Source of the DNA: Fictibacillus phosphorivorans
GTDB taxonomy: Bacteria; Bacillota; Bacilli; Bacillales; Fictibacillaceae
DNA: 64,000 bases
Direction of reading: 5' to 3'
Assembly (NCBI RefSeq): GCF_001629705.1
Contig: NZ_CP015378.1
Span: 3,286,001 to 3,350,000 of the forward strand
Both the position numbers and the translations under genes were made by a program. Positions 33,370-42,210 of the stretch are shown here, piece by piece (position 1 is the stretch's first letter; every line of letters begins with the position of its first letter). The notes beneath the pieces were generated by a model. It saw only the letters and a list, made by a program, of their open reading frames with translations. It did no database searches and was not told the DNA's origin.

Positions 33370-35754
33370 GTGAAAAAAGGGAAATGGGTATCTGCTGCAC
33401 TCGCTACGATGTTAAGTTGTTCTGCTTTTTCAAGTGTTAGCGCTGCACCTGCAAATGTATCATCTGATGTAGCAACACAACACCAGAACGATCATAAAGG
33501 TCATAAACATGGTGGCGGTCCTTTTGATTTAGGAATCGCTAATGATGAGAAGTTGATCGAAATGTTGAAGAAAAAAGGCGAAATCAGTAAAAACGCATCT
33601 GAAGCAGATGCACAGAAAAAATTACAGCAATATTTGCACAAGAAACAAGAGAACGCTTCAAAATTCTCTGAAGGTGCATTAGAAGACGAGCATAGTGAAA
33701 AGCGTAAAGAAATTAGAAAGAAGCACAAAAAAGAAGGACTTAAAAAAGACGGTAGAAAAGAAGATAAGATTAAGAACGTAAAAGAAGAAAAATGGAAAGG
33801 ACAAAAGCGCGTAGATAACGTTCTTGTTCTTTTGGTAGAATTTCCAGACTACCCTGCTTCGAACATAACAAAAGAAGAAACAGACATGTTCTATGATGAA
33901 TATACAAAGAAACACTATGAAGACTTAGTCTTTGGAAATAAAGGATACGAAGGGCCGAATGGAGAAAAATTGATCTCCATGAAGCAATATTATGAACAGC
34001 AATCCGGTGGAAGTTATTCTGTAAAAGGAAGTGTTGGAGGTTGGTATAAAGCGAAACATCCAGCTGCTTATTATGGAGGTAACGTCCCTACTCCAGATGG
34101 AAACGATAAAGACGCTCGTTCTCTCGTAAAAGAAGCGTTAGAAGCGGCGGCAAAAGATCCTAACATTAATCTAGGAGACTATGACCAAGAGGATCGCTAC
34201 GACTTAGATGGAGATGGCAATACACGTGAGGCTGATGGTTTAGTAGACCACCTTATGATCGTTCACTCAAGCGTTGGTGAAGAAGCTGGTGGAGGTGCAC
34301 TTGCTGGTGACGCAATTTGGAGCCACCGTTGGAACCTTGGCTCACCTTTCCCAATCGCAGGCTCAGAGTCTGAAGTTGATTATTGGAACGGTATGATGGG
34401 AGCTTATGATTATACGGTTCAACCTGCAGATGGAGCAGCTGGCGTATTCGCACATGAATATGGCCATGATCTTGAGCTTCCAGATGAGTACGATACACAA
34501 TACTCTGGTGAAGGTGAGCCTGTTGCCTACTGGTCGATCATGTCTAGTGGAAGCTGGGCAGGTAAAGTTCCTGGTACTGAGCCGACTGGATTCAGTGCTT
34601 GGTCAAAAGAATTCTTACAATCGTACATCGGTGGTAACTGGTTAAGTGGAGAAACGTTCGTTTACGAAGAGATCGACCGTAAAGGAATCGACGTTCTTCT
34701 AGATCAGGCAAACACGAAAGGCACGAACAACGATGCCGTTCGCGTTGATCTTCCACAAAAAGAAACTATCGTTAACAAGCCGTATAGCGGTGAATATCAA
34801 TATTTCAGTGGTAGTGGAGATGACTTAGATAACTCATTGGTTACATCTCTTGATCTCTCAAAAGCTTCAACCGCTACACTAAACTTCAAAACGTGGTATG
34901 ACATTGAAACAGATTGGGATTATGCTTCTATTCAAGTGAAAGAAGAAGGATCAGCAGATTGGGTAACCGTTAAAGGAAACCTGACTACGGATACGAATCC
35001 AAACGAACAAAACCCTGGCCATGGTATTACAGGAAGCACGAATGGTGAATGGGTGAACGGAGCGTTCAACCTATCTGCTTACGCTGGTAAGAAGATCGAC
35101 TTAAAGTTCAACTATTGGACAGATGTAGCGGCAACTATGCCTGGATTCTTTGTAGATGATATCTCCATCAATGTTGATGGAACTGAAGTAGTGTCTGATA
35201 ATGCTGAAGGAACGCCTAAATTTAAGCTAGAAGGCTTTACAAAAAACCAAGGTAAATTCCTATCTGATCATTACTACTTATTAGAATGGAGAAATCACCA
35301 AGGTGTGGATAAAGGTCTTGCTCACATCGCACGTGGTAAAAGCTTAATGTCTTATGATGGCGGACTTCTTGTATGGTACGTGGATAACAGCTATTCTGAT
35401 AACTGGACAGGCATCCACCCTGGAGATGGTTTCCTAGGTGTAGTCGACGCGAACCAAGAAACGCTAAAATGGAGTGATGGAAAAGTGGCTTCAACTCGCT
35501 ACTTGATCCATGATGCTGCATTCAACACGGATAAAGGGAAGCCGATGTTCTTAGATTACAAATCAATCAACGGAACTTCTCTTACAGATAACGCGATCCA
35601 TCCAAACTCCGTATTCAATGATAAAGATGACTACTCTAACCCTGGACTTCTAGACGCTGGACGTAACGTTCCACAATACGGCCTAAAGTTCTCTGTTGAA
35701 GGCAAGAGTAAAGATAATTCTGTAGCGAAGATCAAAATCTCTCGCAAGAAATAA
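33370..35754 (+). CDS. inhA: Immune inhibitor A-type secreted metalloprotease (peptidase M6)
   Basis: The protein has 794 residues. A signal peptide (about 1-25, ending VSA) is followed by a propeptide with the conserved motif IANDEKLIEML (about 56-91) and a highly charged Lys/Glu segment (about 95-150). The M6 catalytic domain has the zinc motif HEYGH at 362-366, then ELPDEYD. C-terminal beta-rich domains follow (about 470-794), including a MAM/VEG-like jelly-roll around NFKTWYDIETDWDYASIQV. InhA enzymes degrade extracellular proteins such as antimicrobial peptides and matrix, and are made as zymogens. The start is taken as GTG at 33370, after GGGGGAATCTT; a TTG one codon earlier is equally possible. 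A terminator separates it from the lipoprotein gene that copies its propeptide. Confidence 0.92.
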   Translation: MKKGKWVSAALATMLSCSAFSSVSAAPANVSSDVATQHQNDHKGHKHGGGPFDLGIANDEKLIEMLKKKGEISKNASEADAQKKLQQYLHKKQENASKFSEGALEDEHSEKRKEIRKKHKKEGLKKDGRKEDKIKNVKEEKWKGQKRVDNVLVLLVEFPDYPASNITKEETDMFYDEYTKKHYEDLVFGNKGYEGPNGEKLISMKQYYEQQSGGSYSVKGSVGGWYKAKHPAAYYGGNVPTPDGNDKDARSLVKEALEAAAKDPNINLGDYDQEDRYDLDGDGNTREADGLVDHLMIVHSSVGEEAGGGALAGDAIWSHRWNLGSPFPIAGSESEVDYWNGMMGAYDYTVQPADGAAGVFAHEYGHDLELPDEYDTQYSGEGEPVAYWSIMSSGSWAGKVPGTEPTGFSAWSKEFLQSYIGGNWLSGETFVYEEIDRKGIDVLLDQANTKGTNNDAVRVDLPQKETIVNKPYSGEYQYFSGSGDDLDNSLVTSLDLSKASTATLNFKTWYDIETDWDYASIQVKEEGSADWVTVKGNLTTDTNPNEQNPGHGITGSTNGEWVNGAFNLSAYAGKKIDLKFNYWTDVAATMPGFFVDDISINVDGTEVVSDNAEGTPKFKLEGFTKNQGKFLSDHYYLLEWRNHQGVDKGLAHIARGKSLMSYDGGLLVWYVDNSYSDNWTGIHPGDGFLGVVDANQETLKWSDGKVASTRYLIHDAAFNTDKGKPMFLDYKSINGTSLTDNAIHPNSVFNDKDDYSNPGLLDAGRNVPQYGLKFSVEGKSKDNSVAKIKISRKK

Positions 35755-35765
35755 ACATTTGTTAT

Positions 35766-35803
35766 AAAACCCAACTGTATACGTGCAGTTGGGTTTTATT
35801 TTC
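35766..35803 (+). terminator. Terminator between inhA and the companion lipoprotein gene
   Basis: A perfect 12-bp stem AAAACCCAACTG / CAGTTGGGTTTT (35766-35777 and 35786-35797) is followed by ATTTT. Confidence 0.88.
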
Positions 35804-35835
35804 CTAGGGTAAACTGTTAATAAGGAGGGTATGAG

Positions 35836-36201
35836 ATGAAAAAGTTTGTACGCGTATTCTTAACGGTTTTTACATTGATTTTCCTTGTGAGCTGCAGCAC
35901 ACAAGAACACGATAATCATTCTGGGAAAAAGACAGAATCCGATACTCAAGATTCCTCTAGTTCGAATAAAGCTGAGCAGAACGAGGTGACGACCATGATT
36001 GCGAATGATGAAAAAATTATACAGATGCTTAAAGAGAAAGGCGAAATATCAGAGGATGCCACAACAGAAGAAATCAACAATGCCCTTCAAAAATATCTGC
36101 AACAAAAGAACCCTAACAACCTAGAGAGTGAAAAAGCTAAAAAGAAATACATCGAGGAATTGAAGCAAAAGATTCAAAAAGAAAGTAAGACAGCTGAATA
36201 A
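35836..36201 (+). CDS. Lipoprotein with an InhA-propeptide-like domain
   Basis: This 121-residue protein has a lipoprotein signal ending LVSC (Cys20), a hydrophilic Ser/Asp/Asn linker (about 21-52), and then residues 55-91, which match the propeptide of the adjacent InhA. Both have IANDEK, then MLK-x-KGEIS, then LQ-x-YL; about 21 of 37 positions are identical by eye. The C-terminus (92-121) is a Lys/Glu helix. Propeptides of secreted proteases often act in trans as chaperones or inhibitors, so an anchored copy could bind InhA at the membrane; this is inference. AAGGAGG lies 7 bases upstream of ATG. It sits 81 bases after inhA, past a terminator, so it may have its own promoter or depend on readthrough. 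Confidence 0.8.
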   Translation: MKKFVRVFLTVFTLIFLVSCSTQEHDNHSGKKTESDTQDSSSSNKAEQNEVTTMIANDEKIIQMLKEKGEISEDATTEEINNALQKYLQQKNPNNLESEKAKKKYIEELKQKIQKESKTAE

Positions 36202-36250
36202 TTGTAGTCATCCAAAGCATATAAGAGACTGTTTATTTATTAATTTACTC

Positions 36251-36326
36251 GACACTTATACGTGGAACGTACGAATGTGGCTCTCCGCCTGCCCCGCGGA
36301 AAGCGAGCATCTGTAACGGAAATCAA
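36251..36326. repeat. Dispersed repeat element, copy 3 (right end only)
   Basis: This 76-bp fragment matches the right part of copies 1 and 4 (GACACTTATACGTG, AACGTACGAATGTGGCTC, CGCCTGCCCCGCGGAAAGC, end ACGGAAATCAA). The TTGATTGGAG left end is missing. Confidence 0.8.
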
Positions 36327-36356
36327 ATACTTTCAAAGCACCCACATTCTATAGAA

Positions 36357-36409
36357 AAAAAAGATGGTTTAAAGTGTCTATACTTACAGCACTTTAAAAC
36401 CATCTTTTT
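36357..36409. terminator. Bidirectional terminator between copy 3 and the MMPL gene
   Basis: AAAAGATGGTTT-AAAGTG pairs with CACTTT-AAAACCATCTTTT over about 18 positions with one mismatch, with A and T runs outside. Confidence 0.85.
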
Positions 36410-36415
36410 TATGAC

Positions 36416-39400
36416 TTAGCTTCGTTTATACGGCCACCAGTTTGCTTCTCCAAAGTTCTTAACAAGAACCGGGATGAGTAATGGTAGTACGACAAATGCG
36501 TATAGAAGCAACCCTACTAAGATGATGGACGCGATCTGCAATAGTGAAAGCATTCCTGAAGGCATCATCGCAGCAAACGTTCCACCTAATATGATAACGG
36601 CCGAAATGATAACCGTCCCCATTTTTTTCATAGCAAGAAGCATCGCATCTGCAACCGTAAGATCTTTGTACTCGTTAAATCGGTCCATCAAGAAGATGCT
36701 GTAATCAACGCCGAGCGCCACAAGGATTACGAATCCAAAGAACGGAACAGCCCAGCTGATTCCTGTGTAGCCTAATAGATTTACATAGATGAATTCATTG
36801 ATCCCCATTGACGTGTAGTACGTTAAAATGAGCGAACCGATCAAGTAAACTGGCATTATTAATGAACGGAACAAAAATACAAGAATAATTGAGATCCCTA
36901 CTAACATGAGCAGAACCGTTCTTGAAAAATCATTGCTAGAAACCGTCTGCAAGTCAGCGTTTGAACTCGTGATTCCCCCAACAGCCACTTTCGCGTTCTC
37001 TAGCTCCGTTCCTTTCGTCACTCGATTGATCGCATCTTTTATCTCGTCTACTTCATCAATAGATTCGTTCGAATAAGGGTTGATTCCAAACACAACATCC
37101 ATCGTCATCGTTTTACGATCTTTTGATAGATACGCATCCAGTGCCTGTTCGAAATCCTTACTTTGAAGGACTTCTTCTGGCATATAAAAAGCACTTTTAT
37201 CCTTTGTTTCGGCTAGGTTGTTCAAATAATTTTGAGCAGAACCGAGACCATCTGACACTTGATTCAAACCATCAGCACTCTGATCCAGACCAGTCGTTAA
37301 CTGACTGAACTGACCACCAAGATCTTCAAATCCTTTTAACAGTTTCTGTTGGCCATTATTGATACCGTTTAAGCCGTTTGTTAGCTTAGGCACATTATCA
37401 ACGATCTGACCTTGGCCGTCAGCAAGTTGGCCTAGACCTGACTGAAGTTGATTCGTACCATCGATCACTTGCTGAAGCCCGCCGATTATACCTTGTTGGT
37501 AGCCGTTTATCTCTTTGAATTTACCATTGGCTTGTTGAACACCTGATGAAACTTGATTCAATCCACTGTTTAATTGGTCAAGTTGACCTTTGATAACAGG
37601 CAGCTGATTTTGAGTAGCTTTCACAGTGTTCTTGATCTTCTGATACTCCGCATCGTCACCTGCAATCCCATAACGATTTTCCAACGCTTGAAAGTCTTGA
37701 TCTTTAATAGACGCCAAGGCAGTATTCAAGCTTCCTAATCCTTGCCCTAGTTTTACGTAGTTTGATTGAATCGTTGATAGATTTGATCCTGCTTGTTCAT
37801 AACCCTGCTGAATCTTTTGATAACCAGAAAGCAGCTCTTGTTGTTTGGACTTTATCTGTTGCAATCCTTTTTGTGCATCAGCTGCTCCCATCGTTCCTTT
37901 TCGGATGCCATCTTCTATTTTCACCAGATTCTTTTGAATCTCAGTTAAACCAGATTGAGTAGCACTCGTACCGTCAATAAGCTGTTGAATGCCGTCAGTC
38001 GCACCAGTCAGCTGCGGTTCAGATTTTGATAACTCACCGCTCGCTTCCATAAGCCCACTGCTGATTTTATTGATCCCGTCTTTTCCATCACCGAGGCCAT
38101 CACCTAAGCTTTCAGCCTGCTTGTAGACAAAGAAATCTTCAACCGGTTCGCCCGTAGGTCTGGAAACAGATCTTACCGCATCAACATGGTTAACTTTTTC
38201 AAGTTCTTGGCTAATCTTTTCAGCAAGCTCCATGTATGAAGTCGAGTCCATCTTTTCATCATTTTTTATAACGATGTTTGTTGGCATCGATTCTCCCGCT
38301 CCAAAGCTCTTTTCAATCACATTAAACGCTTGGATCGAAGAAACATCTCCTGAGATTTCTTCTAATGAGTTAAAGGATAGTTTGCCATCATACGTTACAA
38401 GAAAAGGTACGCAAATGATCGCAACGAGTATGAGTGACAGCAGCGGACGTTTTAATGAAAAGTTCCCAGCTATCGCCCAGAGTTTGCTCTCACCATGCTC
38501 TGCTTTTTTCTTAGATGGCCAAAAGATCTTCTGACCTAAGACCATCATGAAGAATGGAACAATCGTGAACAGAGCAACTAAAAGAATACCTACACCAACC
38601 GCAACAGCCGCTGCTGATTGATAGAGAATAAATTGTGAAAAACCGATCGCTGCAAATCCGATCATGACTGCCAAACCGCTAAAGAAAACGGTACGCCCTG
38701 CCTGACGATATGTCGCGATGATCGCTTCTGTTTTACTCTCTGTGAGCGTTAGTTCTTCTTTATATCGACTTAGCAAGAGAATACAATAATCGGTTCCAAT
38801 TCCAAACAATACAGCAACTAAAAAAATCTGCGTATAATTGGATATCGGAAAGTCGAACGAATCGACTAACATCGCCACGATAGATTGTGAAGCGAGATAC
38901 GTCACACCAACGGTTAATAACGGAATGAGTGGCGCAACAACAGATCTGAATACTAAGAGCAAGACGCCTAGAATGAATACTACCGTAATGCCTTCTGTTT
39001 TCTTGAGGCCTTCTTCAGAACTCTTTACAAGATCTTCGTTGATCATCCAGTTGCTTGTATAATAGTGATCAACTTTGTTGTCTTCGATCGTTTTATATAG
39101 AGCTTCATTCACTTCACTTGGTTCTCGATCATTCCAAGCTACTTTTATAGACGTTAAGATAGATTTCCCATCTTCTGAGACTAACTGCTTCTCAAGACTC
39201 TTTTCATTAAAGTGAGTCAGAATCTCTGTGATTCCTAGTTCTTTTTTATTCTTTTCAAGTTGACGGATCGCTCGCTCAACTTCTTTTTTATCTGCAGCAC
39301 TTAGTCCTTTTTCATCCGTAAATACTAGTGCAATCGAAGACTCATCCCCACCGCCTTCTTGTTCCTGAACTTCACTCATAATGTCTGATGCTAATGATGA

Positions 39401-39538
39401 TGAAAAGCCGTCTGGTACATCGACTTGTCCTTTTTCTCGTACTAGCTCAGCCATGTTAGGTGCCGAGAACATAAGAACGGCCACAACGGCTATCCACACT
39501 ATAAGCACCAGCCATTTTTGTTTTAAAATAAACCGCAC
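36416..39538 (-). CDS. ydgH: MMPL/RND-family transporter (YdgH-like)
   Basis: This 1040-residue membrane protein has two MMPL halves, each with about six membrane helices (about 180-370 and 860-1030). GIGTDYCILLLSRYKEEL in the first half and ALGVDYSIFLMDRFNEYK in the second are the paired proton-relay segments with conserved Asp and Tyr. Between the halves lies a long outside insertion (about 470-800) of Gln/Gly/Leu-rich coiled repeats such as QLQSGLGQLADGQGQ, as in YhgE/Pip-type proteins. MMPL transporters export lipids, drugs or peptides using the proton gradient. The start is GTG after GGGGGGAG. It lies 15 bases after the MarR gene, the same pairing as ydgG-ydgH in B. subtilis. Confidence 0.9.
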   Translation of the reverse strand: MRFILKQKWLVLIVWIAVVAVLMFSAPNMAELVREKGQVDVPDGFSSSLASDIMSEVQEQEGGGDESSIALVFTDEKGLSAADKKEVERAIRQLEKNKKELGITEILTHFNEKSLEKQLVSEDGKSILTSIKVAWNDREPSEVNEALYKTIEDNKVDHYYTSNWMINEDLVKSSEEGLKKTEGITVVFILGVLLLVFRSVVAPLIPLLTVGVTYLASQSIVAMLVDSFDFPISNYTQIFLVAVLFGIGTDYCILLLSRYKEELTLTESKTEAIIATYRQAGRTVFFSGLAVMIGFAAIGFSQFILYQSAAAVAVGVGILLVALFTIVPFFMMVLGQKIFWPSKKKAEHGESKLWAIAGNFSLKRPLLSLILVAIICVPFLVTYDGKLSFNSLEEISGDVSSIQAFNVIEKSFGAGESMPTNIVIKNDEKMDSTSYMELAEKISQELEKVNHVDAVRSVSRPTGEPVEDFFVYKQAESLGDGLGDGKDGINKISSGLMEASGELSKSEPQLTGATDGIQQLIDGTSATQSGLTEIQKNLVKIEDGIRKGTMGAADAQKGLQQIKSKQQELLSGYQKIQQGYEQAGSNLSTIQSNYVKLGQGLGSLNTALASIKDQDFQALENRYGIAGDDAEYQKIKNTVKATQNQLPVIKGQLDQLNSGLNQVSSGVQQANGKFKEINGYQQGIIGGLQQVIDGTNQLQSGLGQLADGQGQIVDNVPKLTNGLNGINNGQQKLLKGFEDLGGQFSQLTTGLDQSADGLNQVSDGLGSAQNYLNNLAETKDKSAFYMPEEVLQSKDFEQALDAYLSKDRKTMTMDVVFGINPYSNESIDEVDEIKDAINRVTKGTELENAKVAVGGITSSNADLQTVSSNDFSRTVLLMLVGISIILVFLFRSLIMPVYLIGSLILTYYTSMGINEFIYVNLLGYTGISWAVPFFGFVILVALGVDYSIFLMDRFNEYKDLTVADAMLLAMKKMGTVIISAVIILGGTFAAMMPSGMLSLLQIASIILVGLLLYAFVVLPLLIPVLVKNFGEANWWPYKRS

Positions 39539-39553
39539 GATTTCTCCCCCCGC

Positions 39554-40006
39554 TTATTGTTTTTCTTGAAGTGTCGTTAAGATGTTATTGATTTTTTCAT
39601 ACGTGTCAATGAATTGTTTGATCTCCTGCTCTTCAAACTGAGTAATGATGGACTCTACTAAGTTATAGATTCTCTCTTCGGTTTTTTTGTATAGTTCAAG
39701 TCCCGTTTCCGTTAATGTAAGATAAACGACGCGGCGATCATTTTGATCTCTCGTTCTCTCGATCAAATCTTGATCCCACAATTTTGTGATCACAGCTGTA
39801 ATGGCACTTTTCTTCACATCAAATACTTTCGCTAGTTCGGTTGATGTGCAGTTCTCTGTCTTGTAAATGTACTTCAAAGTATAAAATTGATCATTTGAAA
39901 GTTCACTCTGTAGCTGTTCTTTTACTAGGGACTCTCCTTTTTTATGAACAGCAAATGTGAGATCGATATAACGATCAACAAGTTCTTTAATGGATAGTTG
40001 TGACAT
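39554..40006 (-). CDS. ydgG: MarR-family transcriptional regulator (YdgG-like)
   Basis: This 150-residue protein has the MarR winged-helix fold. The recognition helix region is CTSTELAKVFDVKKSAITAVITKL (residues about 53-76), and the wing is RTRDQNDRRVVYLTLTETG with the conserved Asp-Arg-Arg. It is first in the operon with the MMPL exporter and probably represses it. A perfect 15-base palindrome 33-47 bases upstream of its start is a good operator candidate. AGGAGG lies 6 bases before the ATG. The inducing ligand is unknown. Confidence 0.92.
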   Translation of the reverse strand: MSQLSIKELVDRYIDLTFAVHKKGESLVKEQLQSELSNDQFYTLKYIYKTENCTSTELAKVFDVKKSAITAVITKLWDQDLIERTRDQNDRRVVYLTLTETGLELYKKTEERIYNLVESIITQFEEQEIKQFIDTYEKINNILTTLQEKQ

Positions 40007-40038
40007 GCTTAACCTCCTGTTTGTTCATTTTTTTAACT

Positions 40039-40053
40039 GTTCAATTATTGAAC
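40039..40053. promoter_or_regulatory. Palindromic operator candidate for the MarR regulator
   Basis: GTTCAATTATTGAAC is a perfect inverted repeat (7-bp arms around one central base) between the MarR start codon and its likely promoter. Its size and location are typical of MarR operators. Confidence 0.6.
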
Positions 40054-40140
40054 TATCTATTTCCAAACTTAGATTACATGGTGGACAAGTAGCTTGTCAA
40101 TCACTCTTCTAAAACTTTTGGCGAGATCGGTTTAAACGTA

Positions 40141-40175
40141 ACAAAAAAGACATATCTCTTTAGATATGCCTTCAT
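40141..40175 (-). terminator. Terminator of the dinB-family gene
   Basis: On the minus strand, GGCATATCT / AGATATGTC with a 4-base loop is followed by TTTTTT. Confidence 0.78.
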
Positions 40176-40183
40176 CATCATTC

Positions 40184-40705
40184 TTATGAGGTTTGCTTTT
40201 TTTCTTGGAGTGAATATAGATAAAAAATATAATCGATCGATGCCCCTTTATAGCCGAGCTGATTGACGATTGCAGATAGATGGCCTCGATGATACGTGCC
40301 ATGATTTACGATGTGTTGAACGAGATCTGCATAGGTTGAATTCAGTGTTCCGAAGTGTGGATGATGAACAGTGATATCAGCAGATAAATCTCCTCTTCCT
40401 TTGATGAAGTTCTCGTAGTCATCAGACATAGCTTCGAACTTCTTCTGCATGTTTTGTAGATCTGCAGTATTCAATTCTTCGTGTAACTGTTTAACGGAGT
40501 TTAAAATATCTTCGAATGTTTTCCCTTTTAATACCTGCAGCCATACATAATCGACTTGATACATGTGTACGAGTACATCGGCGATTGTAGGAAAAACACT
40601 TTCTACCTCTTTTTTGTACATTTCGGGAGGAAGTTCTTTTAGTTTCTCAAATACTTTTTCATTTGCCCATGTGTTGAATTGGTGAAGCTGTAGCGATTTA
40701 TCCAT
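40184..40705 (-). CDS. DinB-family protein (putative metal-dependent hydrolase or thiol transferase)
   Basis: This 173-residue four-helix-bundle protein has the DinB metal triad. One His lies in helix 2 (VLVHMYQVDYVW), and two lie in HIVNHGTYHRGHLSA near residue 135. The family includes DNA-damage-induced DinB of B. subtilis, thiol S-transferases such as BstA-type enzymes, and many of unknown role. There is no LexA-type operator (GAAC-N4-GTTC) in the short upstream region that I could see, so the damage link is not supported here. GGAGGTATGAAGG precedes the ATG. Confidence 0.82.
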   Translation of the reverse strand: MDKSLQLHQFNTWANEKVFEKLKELPPEMYKKEVESVFPTIADVLVHMYQVDYVWLQVLKGKTFEDILNSVKQLHEELNTADLQNMQKKFEAMSDDYENFIKGRGDLSADITVHHPHFGTLNSTYADLVQHIVNHGTYHRGHLSAIVNQLGYKGASIDYIFYLYSLQEKKQTS

Positions 40706-40815
40706 CCTTCATACCTCCAAGTTTGTTATTCAAGGTACTAATTTCGATATTGGGATGGAAACTCCTTTAAAAATACAAACAAACGTTCTTTATTTGAAAG
40801 CTGTTTTGATAGTAG

Positions 40816-40880
40816 TTGATATCCGCTCCAGGCTGCTATCTTTCCGCCGGTTAGGGTGAGCCACATTCTCTACGTTTCAA
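40816..40880 (-). repeat. Dispersed repeat element, copy 5 (degenerate fragment)
   Basis: On the minus strand it reads AACGTAGAGAATGTGGCTCA, then GGCGGAAAGATAGCAGCCTGG, ending GCGGATATCAA. This matches the right end of the element with several changes; the left end is missing. Confidence 0.65.
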
Positions 40881-40917
40881 ATTTGCAAGTATACCCAGCT
40901 AGGTATTAGAAGGTCTC

Positions 40918-41001
40918 AATCCATCAGTTTTCGCTCTTAATCCAAAAGTTTTGCGGTTTTATCCACGAGTTTTGCTTCTTAATCATAAAGTTATCCGCGA
41001 G
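40918..41001. repeat. 21-bp tandem repeat, four units
   Basis: Units start at 40918, 40939, 40960 and 40981, each exactly 21 bases, with the pattern AATCCANNAGTTTTGCNNNTT. The last unit is the most diverged. The array lies between the degenerate repeat and the first luciferase-like gene and is not part of a supported reading frame. Confidence 0.75.
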
Positions 41002-41087
41002 TCTACAAAATTCGACAAGTTCATTAGCTCACATACCCCAACAAAAAAGCGCACTCCCCCTCAGGAGTACGCTGATCATCACACATT

Positions 41088-42101
41088 TTATTTTACGATT
41101 TCAGATAACAATTCAAATGAACGCAATCTTGCAGCATGATCGTAGATCTGGCCATTTACGATGATCTCATCTGCTTGTGTTTCGTCCAAGAACGCTTGCA
41201 GCTTGGCTTTCACAGTATCTGGGCTGCCGATAAAGGATGTGCGCAACTGCTGGTCGAGTGCCGCTTTTTCATACGGACTCCAGATGCCGTCCATGCTCTC
41301 AACAGGTGGCTTCAACTTCGTTGGATTTCCGCGTACTAAGTTGACGAACTGCTGCTGCAGGGATGTAGCGATTCTCGCTGCTTCCTCGTCAGTATCTGCG
41401 ATTACCACGTTCGCTCCAACCATCGCATACGGTTGCTCGAGTACTTCTGATGGTGTGAACGTATTACGGTATAGCTCTAGAGCAGGAATCGTGTTGTCTG
41501 GCGAAAAATGACTTGCGAATGCAAACGGCAGTCCTTCTCTACCTGCCAATCGTGCACTAAATCCGCTTGAACCTAAAAGCCAGATCGGAATATCTTGTCC
41601 TTCTCCAGGAACCGCTCTAACTTTCATGGGCGATTCTGCTCGTTCTGGGTCAAGATACGTTCGCAGCTCATCTAGCTGATACGGGAAATCGTCACCCATG
41701 TTACCTAGATCACGGCGAAGTGCTTGTGCTGTTACCTGGTCTGTTCCTGGCGCACGTCCTAGACCAAGGTCGATTCTACCTGGATACAGGGCATCAAGTG
41801 TACCAAATTGTTCAGCAATCACGAGCGGTGCGTGGTTAGGAAGCATGATTCCACCAGAGCCGACTCGAATTTTAGATGTACCACCTGCAACGTGTCCGAT
41901 CACGACCGAAGTGGCAGAGCTCGCGATACCAGGCATGTTATGATGTTCAGCCAGCCAATAACGGTTGTATCCCCATTTTTCCGCATGCTGAGCGAGATCT
42001 AACGTATTCTGGAACGATTCAGTTACCGTACCCCCTTCAACGACCGGAGCAAGGTCAAGGACTGACCATTTTACATCACTTAAACTTTTTTTATTGGACA
42101 T
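41088..42101 (-). CDS. LLM-class (luciferase-like) flavin-dependent oxidoreductase, copy 1
   Basis: This 337-residue protein has the bacterial luciferase-like TIM barrel. It opens with the strand [16 protein letters not shown], then [31 protein letters not shown] and [13 protein letters not shown]. These blocks mark the YtmO/YwcH subgroup of group 1 LLM proteins, which use reduced FMN to oxidise small molecules. The substrate is unknown. It is a paralogue of the gene upstream (about 109-base gap), and both are on the minus strand. AAGGAGG lies about 8 bases before the ATG. Confidence 0.88.
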   Translation of the reverse strand: MSNKKSLSDVKWSVLDLAPVVEGGTVTESFQNTLDLAQHAEKWGYNRYWLAEHHNMPGIASSATSVVIGHVAGGTSKIRVGSGGIMLPNHAPLVIAEQFGTLDALYPGRIDLGLGRAPGTDQVTAQALRRDLGNMGDDFPYQLDELRTYLDPERAESPMKVRAVPGEGQDIPIWLLGSSGFSARLAGREGLPFAFASHFSPDNTIPALELYRNTFTPSEVLEQPYAMVGANVVIADTDEEAARIATSLQQQFVNLVRGNPTKLKPPVESMDGIWSPYEKAALDQQLRTSFIGSPDTVKAKLQAFLDETQADEIIVNGQIYDHAARLRSFELLSEIVK

Positions 42102-42210
42102 CGTAACGTCCTCCTTATTTAAAGCAACAAAAAATTAGCTACTATATTTTAATAATTCGTTACTAGTATAACAAGTTTGCATTCTTTAATAAAAAATACT
42201 GCTTATTCCC

